From NCBI RefSeq assembly GCF_024746835.1, contig NZ_CP080531.1:4174001-4238000 (forward strand): DNA of 64,000 bases, given 5' to 3'. This document shows positions 20,901 to 29,405 of the stretch, piece by piece. The position numbers and the translations under genes are program-made. The stretch comes from Mesorhizobium sp. AR02. Lineage in GTDB: Bacteria; Pseudomonadota; Alphaproteobacteria; Rhizobiales; Rhizobiaceae. Under the pieces are notes generated by a model. It had not been told where the DNA came from and made no database searches. It was given only the letters and a program-made list of their open reading frames with translations. The stretch's first letter is position 1; each line of letters begins with the position of its first letter.

Positions 20901-22739
20901 GGCGGCGGCAAGAACCCGGAACGCTCGGCGATCAAGCAGGTCGCCTCGGGTCGCTTCGGCGTGACGGCTGAGTATCTGGTCAATTCCGATGTCATGCAGA
21001 TCAAGGTCGCGCAGGGCGCCAAGCCCGGCGAGGGCGGCCAATTGCCCGGCCACAAGGTCGACGCGACCATCGCCAAGGTGCGGCATTCGACGCCCGGCGT
21101 CGGCCTGATTTCGCCGCCGCCGCATCACGACATCTATTCGATCGAGGATCTGGCGCAGCTGATCTACGATCTGAAGAACGTCAATCCGGCGGCCGACGTT
21201 TCGGTCAAGCTGGTGTCGGAAGTCGGTGTCGGCACGGTCGCGGCCGGTGTCGCCAAGGCGCGCGCCGACCACATCACCATTTCGGGCTATGATGGCGGCA
21301 CGGGTGCCTCGCCGCTGACCTCGCTCAAGCATGCCGGCAGCCCATGGGAAATGGGTCTTGCCGAAACGCACCAGACCTTGGTGCTGAACGGCTTGCGTTC
21401 ACGCGTGGCGTTGCAGGTCGATGGTGGCCTGCGCACCGGCCGCGACGTCATCATCGGCGCGCTGCTTGGCGCCGACGAGTTCGGCTTCTCGACCGCGCCT
21501 TTGATCGCGGCCGGCTGCATCATGATGCGCAAGTGCCACTTGAACACCTGTCCGGTTGGCGTCGCCACCCAGGACCCGGTACTGCGCAAGCGCTTCAAGG
21601 GCACGCCCGAGCATGTCATCAACTTCTTCTTCTACGTCGCGGAAGAGGTGAGGGCGCTGCTCGCCGAAATGGGCTTCACCCATATCGACCAGATCATCGG
21701 CGACGCCGATCTTCTGGAGAAGCGCGACGTGATCCAGCACTGGAAGGCGCGCGGTCTCGACTTCTCGAAGATGTTCTACAAGCCCGATGCGCCGCACGAA
21801 GCGGTGCACTGGACAGAGCGCCAAAAGCATCCGATCGACGATGTGCTCGACCGCAAGCTGATCGAACTGGCCAAGCCCGCGCTGGAGGCCAAGCAGCCGG
21901 TCAAGATTGAGGTGGACATCCGCAATGTCGACCGTTCGACGGGCGCCATGCTGTCGGGTGAAGTCGCCAAGCGCTTCAAGCACAAGGGCCTGCGCGAGGA
22001 CACGATCCAGGTCAAGCTGACCGGCACCGCCGGCCAGTCCTTCGGTGCCTTCCTGGCGCGCGGCGTCTCGTTCGAGCTTGTCGGCGCCGGCAATGACTAT
22101 GTCGGCAAGGGCCTGTCGGGCGGGCGCATCGTCATCCGGCCGCCGGAAGAGGCCAGGATCGTCGCGGCGGACTCCATCATCGTCGGCAATACGGTGCTTT
22201 ACGGCGCGACCGAGGGCGAGGCCTATTTCGCCGGCGTTGCCGGCGAGCGTTTCGCGGTGCGCAATTCGGGCGTCGCCGCCGTCGTCGAAGGCGTTGGCGA
22301 CCATGGCTGCGAATACATGACCGGCGGTGTCGTCGTCGTCATCGGCAAGACCGGACGCAACTTCGCCGCCGGCATGTCGGGCGGCGTCGCCTATGTGCTG
22401 GACGAGGCCGGCGATTTCGCCGAGCGCTGCAACATGGCCATGGTCGAGCTGGAGCCGGTGCCGGAAGAAGACGACCTTATGGAAAGGCTGCTGCACCATG
22501 GCGGCGACCTCGACCACAAGGGCCGCGTCGACGTGTCGGGCGACATGACCAGCCATGACGAGGAAAGGCTCTATCAGCTGATCTCGAACCACGTGCACTA
22601 TACGGGTTCGGTGCGCGGCCGCGAGATCCTCGACGACTGGACGATTTTCCGGCCGAAATTCCGCAAGATCATGCCGGTCGAATACCGCCGCGCGCTGATC
22701 GAGATGGAACGCATGCGCATGGGCGTCGCGGCCGAATAG
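17979..22739 (+). CDS. gltB: Glutamate synthase (NADPH), large chain
   Basis: GltB makes glutamate from glutamine and 2-oxoglutarate in the GS-GOGAT cycle. It has about 1586 residues. The class-II amidotransferase domain follows a long propeptide and starts at Cys59 (HDACGVGF). The central domain is followed by the FMN domain ([40 protein letters not shown]), the Fe-S cysteines in [16 protein letters not shown], and the C-terminal GXGXG domain ([15 protein letters not shown]). The start 17979 has GGAGGAC 8 bases upstream; an ATG at 17964 overlaps that site. The propeptide contains three copies of an (T)DIG(R/Q)T-like unit. gltD follows 143 bp later. Confidence 0.97.
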   Translation: MTDMTLSATNGQAAQTKAAAVKNTSRTDIGRTAIGRTDIGQTGFAPRGLYDPRNEHDACGVGFIVNMKGVKSHQIVKDGLAVLENLTHRGAVGADPLVGDGAGVLVQLPDQFFREEMAAQGIELPPAGQYGVGHWFMPQDAALRAHIEDIIAESAQSEGLPLLGFRDVPVDNSSLSKAPDIVASEPFHRQVFIGRTADIPDDEEYEARLYLLRKVISGRIYAENDNKDIGAYCVSLSARTIVYKGMFLAYQVGAYYKDLKDPRFETALILVHQRFSTNTFPSWKLAHPYRMVAHNGEINTVRGNNNWMAARQASVDSELFGNNISKLWPISYDGQSDTACFDNALEFLFQGGYSLSHAMMMLIPEAWAGNKLMDADRKAFYEYHAALMEPWDGPAAVAFTDGRQIGATLDRNGLRPARYIVTDDDRVIMASEAGVLPVPEERIVKKWRLQPGRMLLIDLAKGRIVPDEEIKSEIATKHPYKTWLANTQLILEDLKPVEPRALRKDVSLLDRQQAFGYTQEDTKLLMSPMATTGQEAVGSMGTDTPISAMSDKSKLLYTYFKQNFAQVTNPPIDPIREELVMSLVSFIGPRPNIFDLVGNSRRKRLEVRQPILTNGDLEKIRSIGHTEDRFDTKTIDITYGSNEGAAGMQGAIDRLCERAEAAVAGGYNIIILSDRQLGPDRIAIPALLATAAVHHHLIRKGLRTSVGLVVESGEPREVHHFCCLAGYGAEAINPYLAFDTLTDMHKRGELPEEVDAYEVVSRYIKSIGKGILKVMSKMGISTYQSYCGAQIFDAIGLKTDFVQQYFTGTATLIEGVGLDEVAGETVSRHTDGFGSDPVLRNSLDVGGEYLFRMRGEAHMWSPDAVATLQHAVRQGSWETFKEYSAQIDSETARAQTIRGLFKIKLAEESGRKKVALDDVMSAADIVKRFSTGAMSFGSISREAHTTLARAMNAIGGKSNTGEGGEEADRYLPLPGGGKNPERSAIKQVASGRFGVTAEYLVNSDVMQIKVAQGAKPGEGGQLPGHKVDATIAKVRHSTPGVGLISPPPHHDIYSIEDLAQLIYDLKNVNPAADVSVKLVSEVGVGTVAAGVAKARADHITISGYDGGTGASPLTSLKHAGSPWEMGLAETHQTLVLNGLRSRVALQVDGGLRTGRDVIIGALLGADEFGFSTAPLIAAGCIMMRKCHLNTCPVGVATQDPVLRKRFKGTPEHVINFFFYVAEEVRALLAEMGFTHIDQIIGDADLLEKRDVIQHWKARGLDFSKMFYKPDAPHEAVHWTERQKHPIDDVLDRKLIELAKPALEAKQPVKIEVDIRNVDRSTGAMLSGEVAKRFKHKGLREDTIQVKLTGTAGQSFGAFLARGVSFELVGAGNDYVGKGLSGGRIVIRPPEEARIVAADSIIVGNTVLYGATEGEAYFAGVAGERFAVRNSGVAAVVEGVGDHGCEYMTGGVVVVIGKTGRNFAAGMSGGVAYVLDEAGDFAERCNMAMVELEPVPEEDDLMERLLHHGGDLDHKGRVDVSGDMTSHDEERLYQLISNHVHYTGSVRGREILDDWTIFRPKFRKIMPVEYRRALIEMERMRMGVAAE

Positions 22740-22882
22740 ACTTATGAGAATTGCCGGGGAGCCCAGGTTTCCCGGCCCACCTTCATCGACAGTTTGACCT
22801 CGGGCGCAAGCTTGCCATGGCTGCCTCAAGAGGTTAACGGGTGCGGCGAAAACCGCACCATCTGGACAGCAGGAACTGGACT

Positions 22883-24337
22883 ATGGGCAAGGTAACAGGC
22901 TTTCTCGAAATCGACCGGCAGGTGCACAAGTATCAGCCGGCCTCCGACCGCATCCGGCATTTCCGTGAGTTCACGCTGCCGATGTCGGACAAGGAGGTCG
23001 AGAAACAGGCCGCGCGCTGCATGGATTGCGGCATTCCGTTCTGTCACGGGCCGACGGGCTGTCCGATCCACAACCAGATCCCCGACTGGAACGACCTCGT
23101 CTACAACAGGGACTGGGACAACGCGATCCGCAACCTGCACTCGACCAACAATTTCCCGGAGTTCACCGGCCGCATCTGCCCCGCACCTTGCGAGGAAGCC
23201 TGCACGCTGAACCTCGAGGACATTCCGGTCGCCATCAAGACGGTCGAGCAGGCGATCGCCGACAAGGCCTATGAGACCGGCCATATCAGGCCCTATCCGC
23301 CGGAGAAGAAGACCGGCAAGCGGGTCGCCATCATCGGCTCCGGCCCGGCCGGCATGGCGGCCGCCCAGCAGCTCGGCCGCGCCGGTCATGACGTCCATGT
23401 CTATGAGCGCGAGAGCCGCCCGGGCGGGCTGATGCGCTACGGCATTCCCGACTTCAAGATCGAGAAGCACTATATCGACCGGCGCATCGAGCAGATGCAG
23501 GGCGAGGGCGTGACCTTCCATTGCGGCGTCAATGTCGGTGTCGACAAGCCCGTCGCCGAACTGCTCGCGGAGCATGATGCCGTGCTCTATTGCGGCGGGT
23601 CGGAAACGCCGCGTGCCGCCGGCATTCCAGGCGACGATCTCGGCGGCGTGCATGACGCGATGCCCTATCTGGTGCAGCAGAACCGCCGCGTCGGCGGCGA
23701 GCCGATCCAGTCGGTGGCTTGGCCGTCGCATCCGATCATCGCCGGCGGACAGCATGTCGTCGTCGTCGGCGGCGGCGATACCGCGTCCGACTGCGTCGGC
23801 ACTGCCTTCCGTCAGGGCGCGGTGCGCGTCACCCAGCTCGATATCCGCCCGCAGCCGCCCGAGAAGGAAGACAAGCTCGCCGTCTGGCCCTACTGGGCAA
23901 CCAAGATGCGCACCTCGTCCTCGCAGGCCGAGGGCGCCGAGCGCGAATTCCAGGTGGCGACGCTCGAATTCATCGGCGAAGAGGGCCAGCTGACCGGCGT
24001 CAAATGCTGCGAGGTCGACGACAAGCGCAAGCCGATCCCTGGCACCGAATTCGTCATCCGTGCCGACCTTGCTTTCATCGCCATTGGCTTTGCCGGACCG
24101 GCGGCGGTGGGCGTGGCGAAGGAACTCGAGGGTGACATGAAGATCACCACCGACAACCGCCGCTCCCGGAATGTCGAGGCCAATGACCGCGACTATCGCA
24201 CCAGCGTCGACCGGCTCTATGCGGCGGGCGACGTGCGCCGTGGCCAGTCGCTGGTCGTGTGGGCGATCCGCGAAGGCCGCCAGGCAGCGCGCTCGATCGA
24301 TGAGGCGCTGATGGGGTCGACTGTGCTACCGCGTTAA
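22883..24337 (+). CDS. gltD: Glutamate synthase (NADPH), small chain
   Basis: This 484-residue FAD/Fe-S subunit passes electrons from NADPH to GltB. The N-terminal cysteine motifs for 4Fe-4S clusters are [16 protein letters not shown] and [11 protein letters not shown]. The FAD-binding fingerprint is [18 protein letters not shown], and the NADPH one is [15 protein letters not shown]. The end has [23 protein letters not shown] at 22883 is preceded by AGGAAC. Its stop codon TAA shares the sequence TTAA with the stop of the convergent DUF459 gene, so the two genes overlap tail to tail by 4 bp. Confidence 0.97.
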   Translation: MGKVTGFLEIDRQVHKYQPASDRIRHFREFTLPMSDKEVEKQAARCMDCGIPFCHGPTGCPIHNQIPDWNDLVYNRDWDNAIRNLHSTNNFPEFTGRICPAPCEEACTLNLEDIPVAIKTVEQAIADKAYETGHIRPYPPEKKTGKRVAIIGSGPAGMAAAQQLGRAGHDVHVYERESRPGGLMRYGIPDFKIEKHYIDRRIEQMQGEGVTFHCGVNVGVDKPVAELLAEHDAVLYCGGSETPRAAGIPGDDLGGVHDAMPYLVQQNRRVGGEPIQSVAWPSHPIIAGGQHVVVVGGGDTASDCVGTAFRQGAVRVTQLDIRPQPPEKEDKLAVWPYWATKMRTSSSQAEGAEREFQVATLEFIGEEGQLTGVKCCEVDDKRKPIPGTEFVIRADLAFIAIGFAGPAAVGVAKELEGDMKITTDNRRSRNVEANDRDYRTSVDRLYAAGDVRRGQSLVVWAIREGRQAARSIDEALMGSTVLPR

Positions 24338-25563
24338 GGAGTAATCGCCGTCGTCGTGTCGGCCGCCGCGGCTGTCGCCGGCGGCTCCGCCTTCGGTGGC
24401 CAGGAGAAATCGTCGGCGCGTCCGGGCGACGCCTCCGGCGCCTTGCCTTCGATCACCAGTCTTTCCCCGGGAAGAGCCGGATTGGCTTTTGCCGGCGGGG
24501 CGGCGCCGAGCAGTTCGGTGCCACCGTCGAGTGCCGGATCGCTGAGCAGCATCGGTACGGTGCGGTCGATGACAATGGGTGCGGCTGCCGGCGCCGGTGC
24601 TTCGACCGGCGCGCCTGCTGGTGCCGTGGCCGGGGCCACGCTTCCAGGCGCGGCCAGGCCCAGTATCTTCATCAGCGGCTTTTCGGTGTAGAAGGCGAGT
24701 TTGCGCTTGCCGGCCTTGGAGACGTTGATGCCGTCATCGGCGCGCAGCCGCACCGGCTGGCCGTTCATGTCGGGGCCGGTGGTGATGAAGGCACCATTCT
24801 CGTCGACGAAGCCGTCCCAGACATCGACGAATTCGCCGCCATGGCCTTCGGCGGCCTTGTGGTAGATGTCGTTGAAGGCCAGCATGTCGGACGTCATCTT
24901 CGGCACCCGGAATGCTGGCATGCCGACCCACAGGAAAGGCACCTTGGCCGTGGCGATGGCCTTGCCGAGTTCGTCGGTGCGGCGCTCATATTCCTTGGTC
25001 CAATTCTCCGACCGGGGCTGCTCGCGCACATCGCCCACTTTCATCTGCTGGCGATCGTTGGAGCCCAGCATGACGACCACCGCGGCCGGTTTCTCGGTCT
25101 CGATCAGCGATTTGATCTGTTCTGGCCAGTTGTAGAAATCATCGCGCACAAAGCCGGATGAACCATTTGAGCGGACGACGATCCTGATGGCTGGGTTGTC
25201 GGCAAAGGCGGTGTCCAGGCCTTCGGCGAGACCGGACGCCATGAAGTCGCCGACCACCAGGACAGTGCGGGCGTCTGGCGCCTTCTCAACTATTGGCACT
25301 TGTGGTTCGACCGGCGCACGTGGCACCCGGGGTTTGCGAGGCTTCGGCTTTGCCTTCTGAATGTCGAGCGGCGGCTCGACGCGTTCGCTGCGGCGCGGGA
25401 ATAGAAGATCGCGCAACGACCAGCCACGATTTTGCTGCGGCTGCTCCTGCGCCATGGCCGGCGCATGGAAGGCACCGGCGGCGCCAATCGCCAGCAGGAC
25501 GATCGCCAGAAAAAGGATCGGCGTGCGACGAACAAGCAACGCGATACGCGCGGCCGAAACCAA
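24334..25563 (-). CDS. DUF459 / SGNH-hydrolase family protein
   Basis: This 409-residue envelope protein has one N-terminal membrane or signal segment (PILFLAIVLLAIGAAGAFHA). A Pro/Lys/Arg-rich linker follows, then an SGNH-like domain: VLVVGDFMASGLAEGLD (block I, with GDF where many have GDS), VVVMLGSNDRQQ (block III) and the late DGINVSKAGKRKLAFY. The C-terminal 90 residues are Pro/Ala-rich. DUF459 proteins are probably periplasmic esterases or acetylesterases acting on cell-envelope sugars. The Ser position of block I appears changed or shifted, so the catalytic residue needs care. Confidence 0.82.
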   Translation of the reverse strand: MVSAARIALLVRRTPILFLAIVLLAIGAAGAFHAPAMAQEQPQQNRGWSLRDLLFPRRSERVEPPLDIQKAKPKPRKPRVPRAPVEPQVPIVEKAPDARTVLVVGDFMASGLAEGLDTAFADNPAIRIVVRSNGSSGFVRDDFYNWPEQIKSLIETEKPAAVVVMLGSNDRQQMKVGDVREQPRSENWTKEYERRTDELGKAIATAKVPFLWVGMPAFRVPKMTSDMLAFNDIYHKAAEGHGGEFVDVWDGFVDENGAFITTGPDMNGQPVRLRADDGINVSKAGKRKLAFYTEKPLMKILGLAAPGSVAPATAPAGAPVEAPAPAAAPIVIDRTVPMLLSDPALDGGTELLGAAPPAKANPALPGERLVIEGKAPEASPGRADDFSWPPKAEPPATAAAADTTTAITP

Positions 25564-25591
25564 TCACTCCTCCATCCCCTTGTGCCTGGTC

Positions 25592-25616
25592 CCGCAAACC
25601 GGAGCCGGTTTTGCGG
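25592..25616. repeat. Intergenic hairpin
   Basis: CCGCAAACCGG-AG-CCGGTTTTGCGG, a near-perfect stem in the gap between the MltB-type gene's stop and the DUF459 start. There is no U tract, so it may be a 3' stabiliser for the upstream message. Confidence 0.55.
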
Positions 25617-25687
25617 CCGGGCGCAAGTTCAAAGTGCCATGGCGCCCGCCGAGTGCGCTGGAAACGCGCGTGGCGCCCTGGTCAGCT

Positions 25688-26911
25688 CTATTTTTGTCTG
25701 AGCCATTTGAGCACTTCCATGCTCGGATAGCCGTCCTGGGTCAAGCCGACCTTTGCCTGATAGGTCATGATGGCTGTTTTCGTGCCGTCACCGATCTTGC
25801 CGTCGAACTTGCCGTCATAGAGCCCGTGCTGCGAAAGCCGCTTCTGCAACTCCTGCCTTTCCTCGAAGGTGAGCTTGGTGAAGGGCCGTTTCCAATCCTG
25901 GACCAGGCCGCTCCCGCCGGCGATCTCATCGGCGAGCAAGCCAACAGCCAGCGCATATTTGTCGGCGTTGTTGTAGGCCTTGATGACCGAGAAATTCCTG
26001 ACCATCAGGAAGGCCGGTCCGCCACGGCCATCTGGCACCTTCAGCGTCGCCTTGTCGGTGAGGTTCTTGAACGGCTTGCCGCTGGCCCTGACGACGCCAA
26101 GCGCCTGCCATTGCGCCAGCGTCTTCGAGCCGCCTGGCAGTTTTCCGGCCGGGATGGCGACTTCGTAGCCCCAGGTCTTGCCGGCCTGCCAGCCATTCTT
26201 CTTCAACAGATTGGCTGATGTCGCCAGCGCATCGGGGATGGAATTCCAGATGTCGCGCTTGCCGTTGCCATCCATATCGACGGCATAATGCTGGTAGCTG
26301 GTAGGGATGAACTGCGTCTGCCCCATGGCGCCGGCCCAGGAGCCCATCAGGTGGCTTTCATCGATGTCGCCGGTCTGCAGGATCTTCAGCGCCGCGACCA
26401 GCTGGGTGCGGGCATATTTCGACCGCTTCGGGTCGCCATAGCCCAAAGTCGCCAGCGAACGCACGACGTTGCGCATGATGTCGTCGCGCTTGAGGATCTC
26501 GCCATAGTTCGATTCCATCGACCAGATGGCGAGCAGAATGTAGCGGTCGACGCCGAACCGCGCCTCGATCCTGTCCAACCACGGCTTCCACTTTTTCGCC
26601 ATCTGCTGGCCAACGGCGACCGACTGGTCATGGACGCGGTTGTCGAAATAGTCCCAGGCGGGCGCGGTGAATTCCGGCTGGGTGCGCGCCTTTTCCAGCA
26701 CCACCGGATCGGGCTCTTTGATATCCCGGAAAGCCTGGTCGTAGACAGCGCCGGAAACCCCACCCGCCACGGCGGTGGCGCGGAAACCGGCGACCCACTG
26801 CCGGAAACCGGCGTCGGCGAAGGCTGGGCCGGCAGGCATCAGCAGAGCGAGCGAGAGGCTGGCGGCCGTCATGACGCTGGTGAAACGTTTTGCGGCATTG
26901 CGAACGGACAT
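25688..26911 (-). CDS. Lytic murein transglycosylase, MltB family, with peptidoglycan-binding domain
   Basis: This 407-residue periplasmic enzyme cuts the glycan strand of peptidoglycan with formation of 1,6-anhydro-MurNAc. It has a signal peptide (SVMTAASLSLALLMPAGPAFA), an SLT_2-type catalytic domain with the Glu in WSMESNYGEI and GAMGQTQFIPTSY, and a C-terminal peptidoglycan-binding domain (LYDGKFDGKIGDGTKTAIM; YQAKVGLTQDGYPSMEVL). ATG at 26911 has AAGGAGGAAAAC upstream. The length fits the family. It stands as its own transcription unit. Confidence 0.92.
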   Translation of the reverse strand: MSVRNAAKRFTSVMTAASLSLALLMPAGPAFADAGFRQWVAGFRATAVAGGVSGAVYDQAFRDIKEPDPVVLEKARTQPEFTAPAWDYFDNRVHDQSVAVGQQMAKKWKPWLDRIEARFGVDRYILLAIWSMESNYGEILKRDDIMRNVVRSLATLGYGDPKRSKYARTQLVAALKILQTGDIDESHLMGSWAGAMGQTQFIPTSYQHYAVDMDGNGKRDIWNSIPDALATSANLLKKNGWQAGKTWGYEVAIPAGKLPGGSKTLAQWQALGVVRASGKPFKNLTDKATLKVPDGRGGPAFLMVRNFSVIKAYNNADKYALAVGLLADEIAGGSGLVQDWKRPFTKLTFEERQELQKRLSQHGLYDGKFDGKIGDGTKTAIMTYQAKVGLTQDGYPSMEVLKWLRQK

Positions 26912-27123
26912 GTTTTCCTCCTTCTCTGTCTCAGGAAAGACCATTCATCGCCGAACCGGGTTAGGAATTAGTTTACCATAGGTGTCGCCTGGAACGAAAA
27001 GACACCCTCGATGCTTTAACCGGTGGAAGTTTCCCTCACCCGCCCCAGTAATCTTCAATTCCGGCGTGAAAATGTCGCGAAACAGGGATTGCGGAGCCGG
27101 CCAGCAAACGGATAATTGAAAGC

Positions 27124-28029
27124 ATGAAGAGAGTTCGCAAGGCAGTTTTCCCGGTCGCCGGTCTCGGCACGCGGTTCCTCCCGGCCACCAAGGCTGTTCC
27201 CAAAGAGATGCTGACCGTCGTCGATCGGCCGGTCATCCAGTATGTGGTGGATGAGGCGCGCGAAGCCGGCATCGAGCATTTCATCTTCGTGACGGGCCGA
27301 AACAAGGCGGTCATCGAAGACCATTTCGATATCCAGTTCGAGCTCTATGACACGCTGGCCCAGCGCGGCAAGGACGAGCAGCTTGCCCGGTTGCAGCGGC
27401 TGCAGCCGGCGCCGGGGCAGACCAGCTTCACCCGCCAGCAGGTGCCGATGGGTCTCGGCCATGCCGTCTGGTGCGCGCGCGAGCTGGTCGGTGACGAGCC
27501 GTTCGCGCTGTTGTTGCCCGACATGATCATGCAGTCGGAAAAGAGCTGCATGAAGTCGATGGTCGAGCTCTACGAGGAAACCGGCAACAACATCATTGCC
27601 GTGCAGGAATGCGACCCGGCAGAGGCGCACAAATATGGCATCGTCGGCCGCGGCGAGGACACGCATCATGGCTTCCGCATCACCGAGATGGTGGAGAAGC
27701 CGAAGACCGGCACGGCACCCTCCAATCTCTACATCAACGGCCGCTACATCCTGCAGCCCGAGATCTTCAAGATCCTCGAAGGCCAGGAAAAGGGCGCCGG
27801 CAACGAGATCCAGCTCACCGACGCGATGCTGAAGCTGGAAAAGCAGCAGGCCTTCTACGGCTACCACTATCAGGGCCGCACCTTCGATTGCGGTTCGCCG
27901 GAAGGCTTCGTCGAGGCCAATGTCGCCTTCGCGCTGTGGCGCAGCGACATGAACGAGAACATGGCCGGGGTGATCCGCACGCTGCTCGACGAGATGAAGC
28001 CGTCGGAGCGCCGCGGGGCGGCTTTTTAG
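27124..28029 (+). CDS. galU: UTP-glucose-1-phosphate uridylyltransferase
   Basis: This 301-residue nucleotidyltransferase makes UDP-glucose for exopolysaccharide, LPS and cyclic glucans (called exoN in Sinorhizobium). It has the N-terminal nucleotide loop [20 protein letters not shown], followed by [28 protein letters not shown] with the metal Asp, [15 protein letters not shown] and [16 protein letters not shown]. The start is ATG 27124 in the context ATTGAAAGC-ATG, with a weak ribosome-binding site. The upstream 27000-27123 region shows no clear promoter to me. It is directly followed by an extragenic palindrome. Confidence 0.95.
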   Translation: MKRVRKAVFPVAGLGTRFLPATKAVPKEMLTVVDRPVIQYVVDEAREAGIEHFIFVTGRNKAVIEDHFDIQFELYDTLAQRGKDEQLARLQRLQPAPGQTSFTRQQVPMGLGHAVWCARELVGDEPFALLLPDMIMQSEKSCMKSMVELYEETGNNIIAVQECDPAEAHKYGIVGRGEDTHHGFRITEMVEKPKTGTAPSNLYINGRYILQPEIFKILEGQEKGAGNEIQLTDAMLKLEKQQAFYGYHYQGRTFDCGSPEGFVEANVAFALWRSDMNENMAGVIRTLLDEMKPSERRGAAF

Positions 28030-28040
28030 GCCCCACACCG

Positions 28041-28230
28041 TCGTCATCCACGGGCGGAGCAGGAGCGAAGCTCCGTCGCGGAGACCCGAGGATCCATTCT
28101 GTTACATGAGACCCAGAGTGTTAGCGGTCCGGAACGATGTCTCCAGGCCCACCACCGCAGAGGCGCTCATAAGTCGCGGCATGGATCCTGGGGTCTGCGC
28201 CGCGTCGCTTCGCTCCTTGCTTCGCCCCAG
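28041..28230. repeat. Large extragenic palindrome interrupted by the IS
   Basis: The left arm (28041-28100) has TCGTCATCCACGGGCGGAGC, then CGGAGACCCGAGGATCCATT. The right arm (28179-28230) reads back as its reverse complement: CATGGATCCTGGGGTCTGCG, then CGCTTCGCTCCTTGCTTCGC. The right arm lacks its last bases here. GATGACGA, which mirrors the TCGTCATC of the left arm, is found 1.15 kb further on at 29385, just past the IS. The middle (28101-28178) has no arm. Confidence 0.8.
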
Positions 28231-28261
28231 GATTGTTTGAGCAGGATTGGGTAGTGTGGCG

Positions 28262-28435
28262 GCCGGGACTGCGGCCCATCACAACCGGCAGTCCCGGCGG
28301 CAGGCGACCGTCCCTGGGATCGGGCAACACCCGACGTCATCATGGTCCCTGCCGTCTTTGTCCGCCATCGCTTGGAGAGTTGATTGGCCGCTGGCTTGCG
28401 CCACGCCCGCAAACAATCCGAAGCCTTAGAAGGAT
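28262..28435 (+). ncRNA. Bridge RNA of the IS110 element (about 174 nt)
   Basis: 5' stem-loop: GCCGGGACTG (28262-28271) with CAGTCCCGGC (28289-28298). Target-binding loop: basal stems GGCAG/CTGCC (28299-28303/28349-28353) and ACC/GGT (28307-28309/28344-28346); left target guide CCCTGGGAT (28312-28320); apical hairpin CGGG-CAACA-CCCG (28321-28333); right target guide CGTCATC (28335-28341). Donor-binding loop: basal stem GCTT-GG / CC-g-AAGC (28370-28375/28418-28424); left donor guide AGAGTTGAT (28376-28384); apical stem TGGC/GCCA; right donor guide CAAACAAT (28410-28417). The order, size and guide placement are those of the IS621 bridge RNA. Ends are estimates. Confidence 0.92.
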
Positions 28436-28444
28436 ACCACCAGC

Positions 28445-29386
28445 ATGGCCTTCTTGCATCAACAACCGAGCCTGTGCCTCGGCCTCGATATCGCCAAGGA
28501 CACCATCACCGCCGCCGACGGCACCACCACCCAAGTCATCGACAACCAGCGACGCACGATCCGCGCCTTCCTCAAGAGCCACAAACAGGCCGATCTCGTG
28601 GTCTGCGAACCGACCGGTGGCCATGAGAGCCTGCTGCTCGAAGAGTGCCTGCGCGCCGGCATCGCCTGCCATCGCGCCGACACGCTCAAGGTCAAGAGCT
28701 TCATCCGCTCCTACGGCACGCACGGTAAGAGCGATGCCATCGATGCCGCCATGTTGAGAGCCTACGGTCGCGAACGCTGGGAAAAGCTGACCCTTTGGCA
28801 AGCCCCGGACCCCGACGAGACCCGCTTGCGCGCCCTGGTGCGCCGCCGCCAGGAACTCATCGCCATCAAGATCGCAGAGAAGAACCGCGCCAAGGCACCT
28901 GGTGGCCGCGAGCTCGCTGCCTCCTTCGAGGCCGTGATCAAAGTCGTCGAGCGTCAGATCCAAGCCATCGATGCAGCCATGCGCGAGCTGATCGCCGGTA
29001 GCAGCGCCCTCAAGCATCGAGCCGCCATCTGCACGGCCATGGACAGTCTCGGCCCGATCGTGACCGCCAAGCTGCTGGCCATCTTGCCCGAGCTCGGCAC
29101 CATGACACGCCGAAAGGCTGCAGCCCTTGCAGGGCTCGCGCCTCATCCAAACGACAGCGGACAAAAGCAAGGCTACCGCAAAATCCGCGGCGGACGACCG
29201 GAAATCAGGAGCATCCTCTACATGCCCGCATTGCACGCCGCTGCCGGAAGGGGCGAGTTCGCCACCTTCTACAAACGCCTCATCACCAACGGCAAAAAGC
29301 CAATGGTGGCCATCGCTGCCGTCATGCGAAAAATCGTCGTCACCCTAAACGCCAGGCTCAGAGACGCCACCATTCCTCAGAGTTGA
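28445..29386 (+). CDS. IS110-family recombinase (transposase)
   Basis: This 313-residue DEDD/Ser recombinase appears intact. The RuvC-like DEDD residues are D15 (LGLDIAKD), E55 (VVCEPTGGHE), D97 and D100 (GKSDAIDAAML). The C-terminal Tnp domain has SLGPIVTAKLLAILPELG and the catalytic Ser238 in APHPNDSGQKQGYRKI. With its bridge RNA it should join the circular element to a target by strand exchange at the core dinucleotide. ATG at 28445 follows AGAAGGATACCACCAGC, with AAGGA about 9 bases away. The stop codon TGA (29384-29386) takes its last A from the core AT. Confidence 0.95.
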   Translation: MAFLHQQPSLCLGLDIAKDTITAADGTTTQVIDNQRRTIRAFLKSHKQADLVVCEPTGGHESLLLEECLRAGIACHRADTLKVKSFIRSYGTHGKSDAIDAAMLRAYGRERWEKLTLWQAPDPDETRLRALVRRRQELIAIKIAEKNRAKAPGGRELAASFEAVIKVVERQIQAIDAAMRELIAGSSALKHRAAICTAMDSLGPIVTAKLLAILPELGTMTRRKAAALAGLAPHPNDSGQKQGYRKIRGGRPEIRSILYMPALHAAAGRGEFATFYKRLITNGKKPMVAIAAVMRKIVVTLNARLRDATIPQS

Positions 29387-29405
29387 TGACGAAGCTCGGA
29401 CGTTC

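Larger units (their letters stand above)
28232..29387 (+). mobile_element. IS110-family insertion sequence with intact bridge RNA
   Basis: The element is 1,154 bp counted with one core copy. The boundaries follow from three independent signs. First, the interrupted palindrome: TTCGCCCCAGG on the left and GACGAAG on the right rejoin as TTCGCCCCAGGATGACGAAG. Second, the donor guides in the left-end RNA match AGAGTTGAT (29379-29387) and ATTGTTTG (28232-28239). Third, the target guides match both flanks. The core dinucleotide AT is present at 28232-28233 and 29386-29387. There are no terminal inverted repeats, as expected for IS110. The left end is 211 bp of non-coding DNA, while the right end is almost nil: the recombinase stop codon lies at the right border. 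Confidence 0.93.

Noticed and set aside
17913..21371. Open frame of 1152 codons on the minus strand, inside gltB
   Set aside because: It is the shadow of gltB. High GC at third positions keeps the opposite frame open; the product is Arg/Asp/His-rich without a family, while the plus strand encodes a full GltB.
28445..29386. IS1111-type subgroup of IS110
   Set aside because: The non-coding RNA is upstream of the recombinase and the right end is almost absent; the IS1111 group has its RNA at the other end and subterminal inverted repeats.
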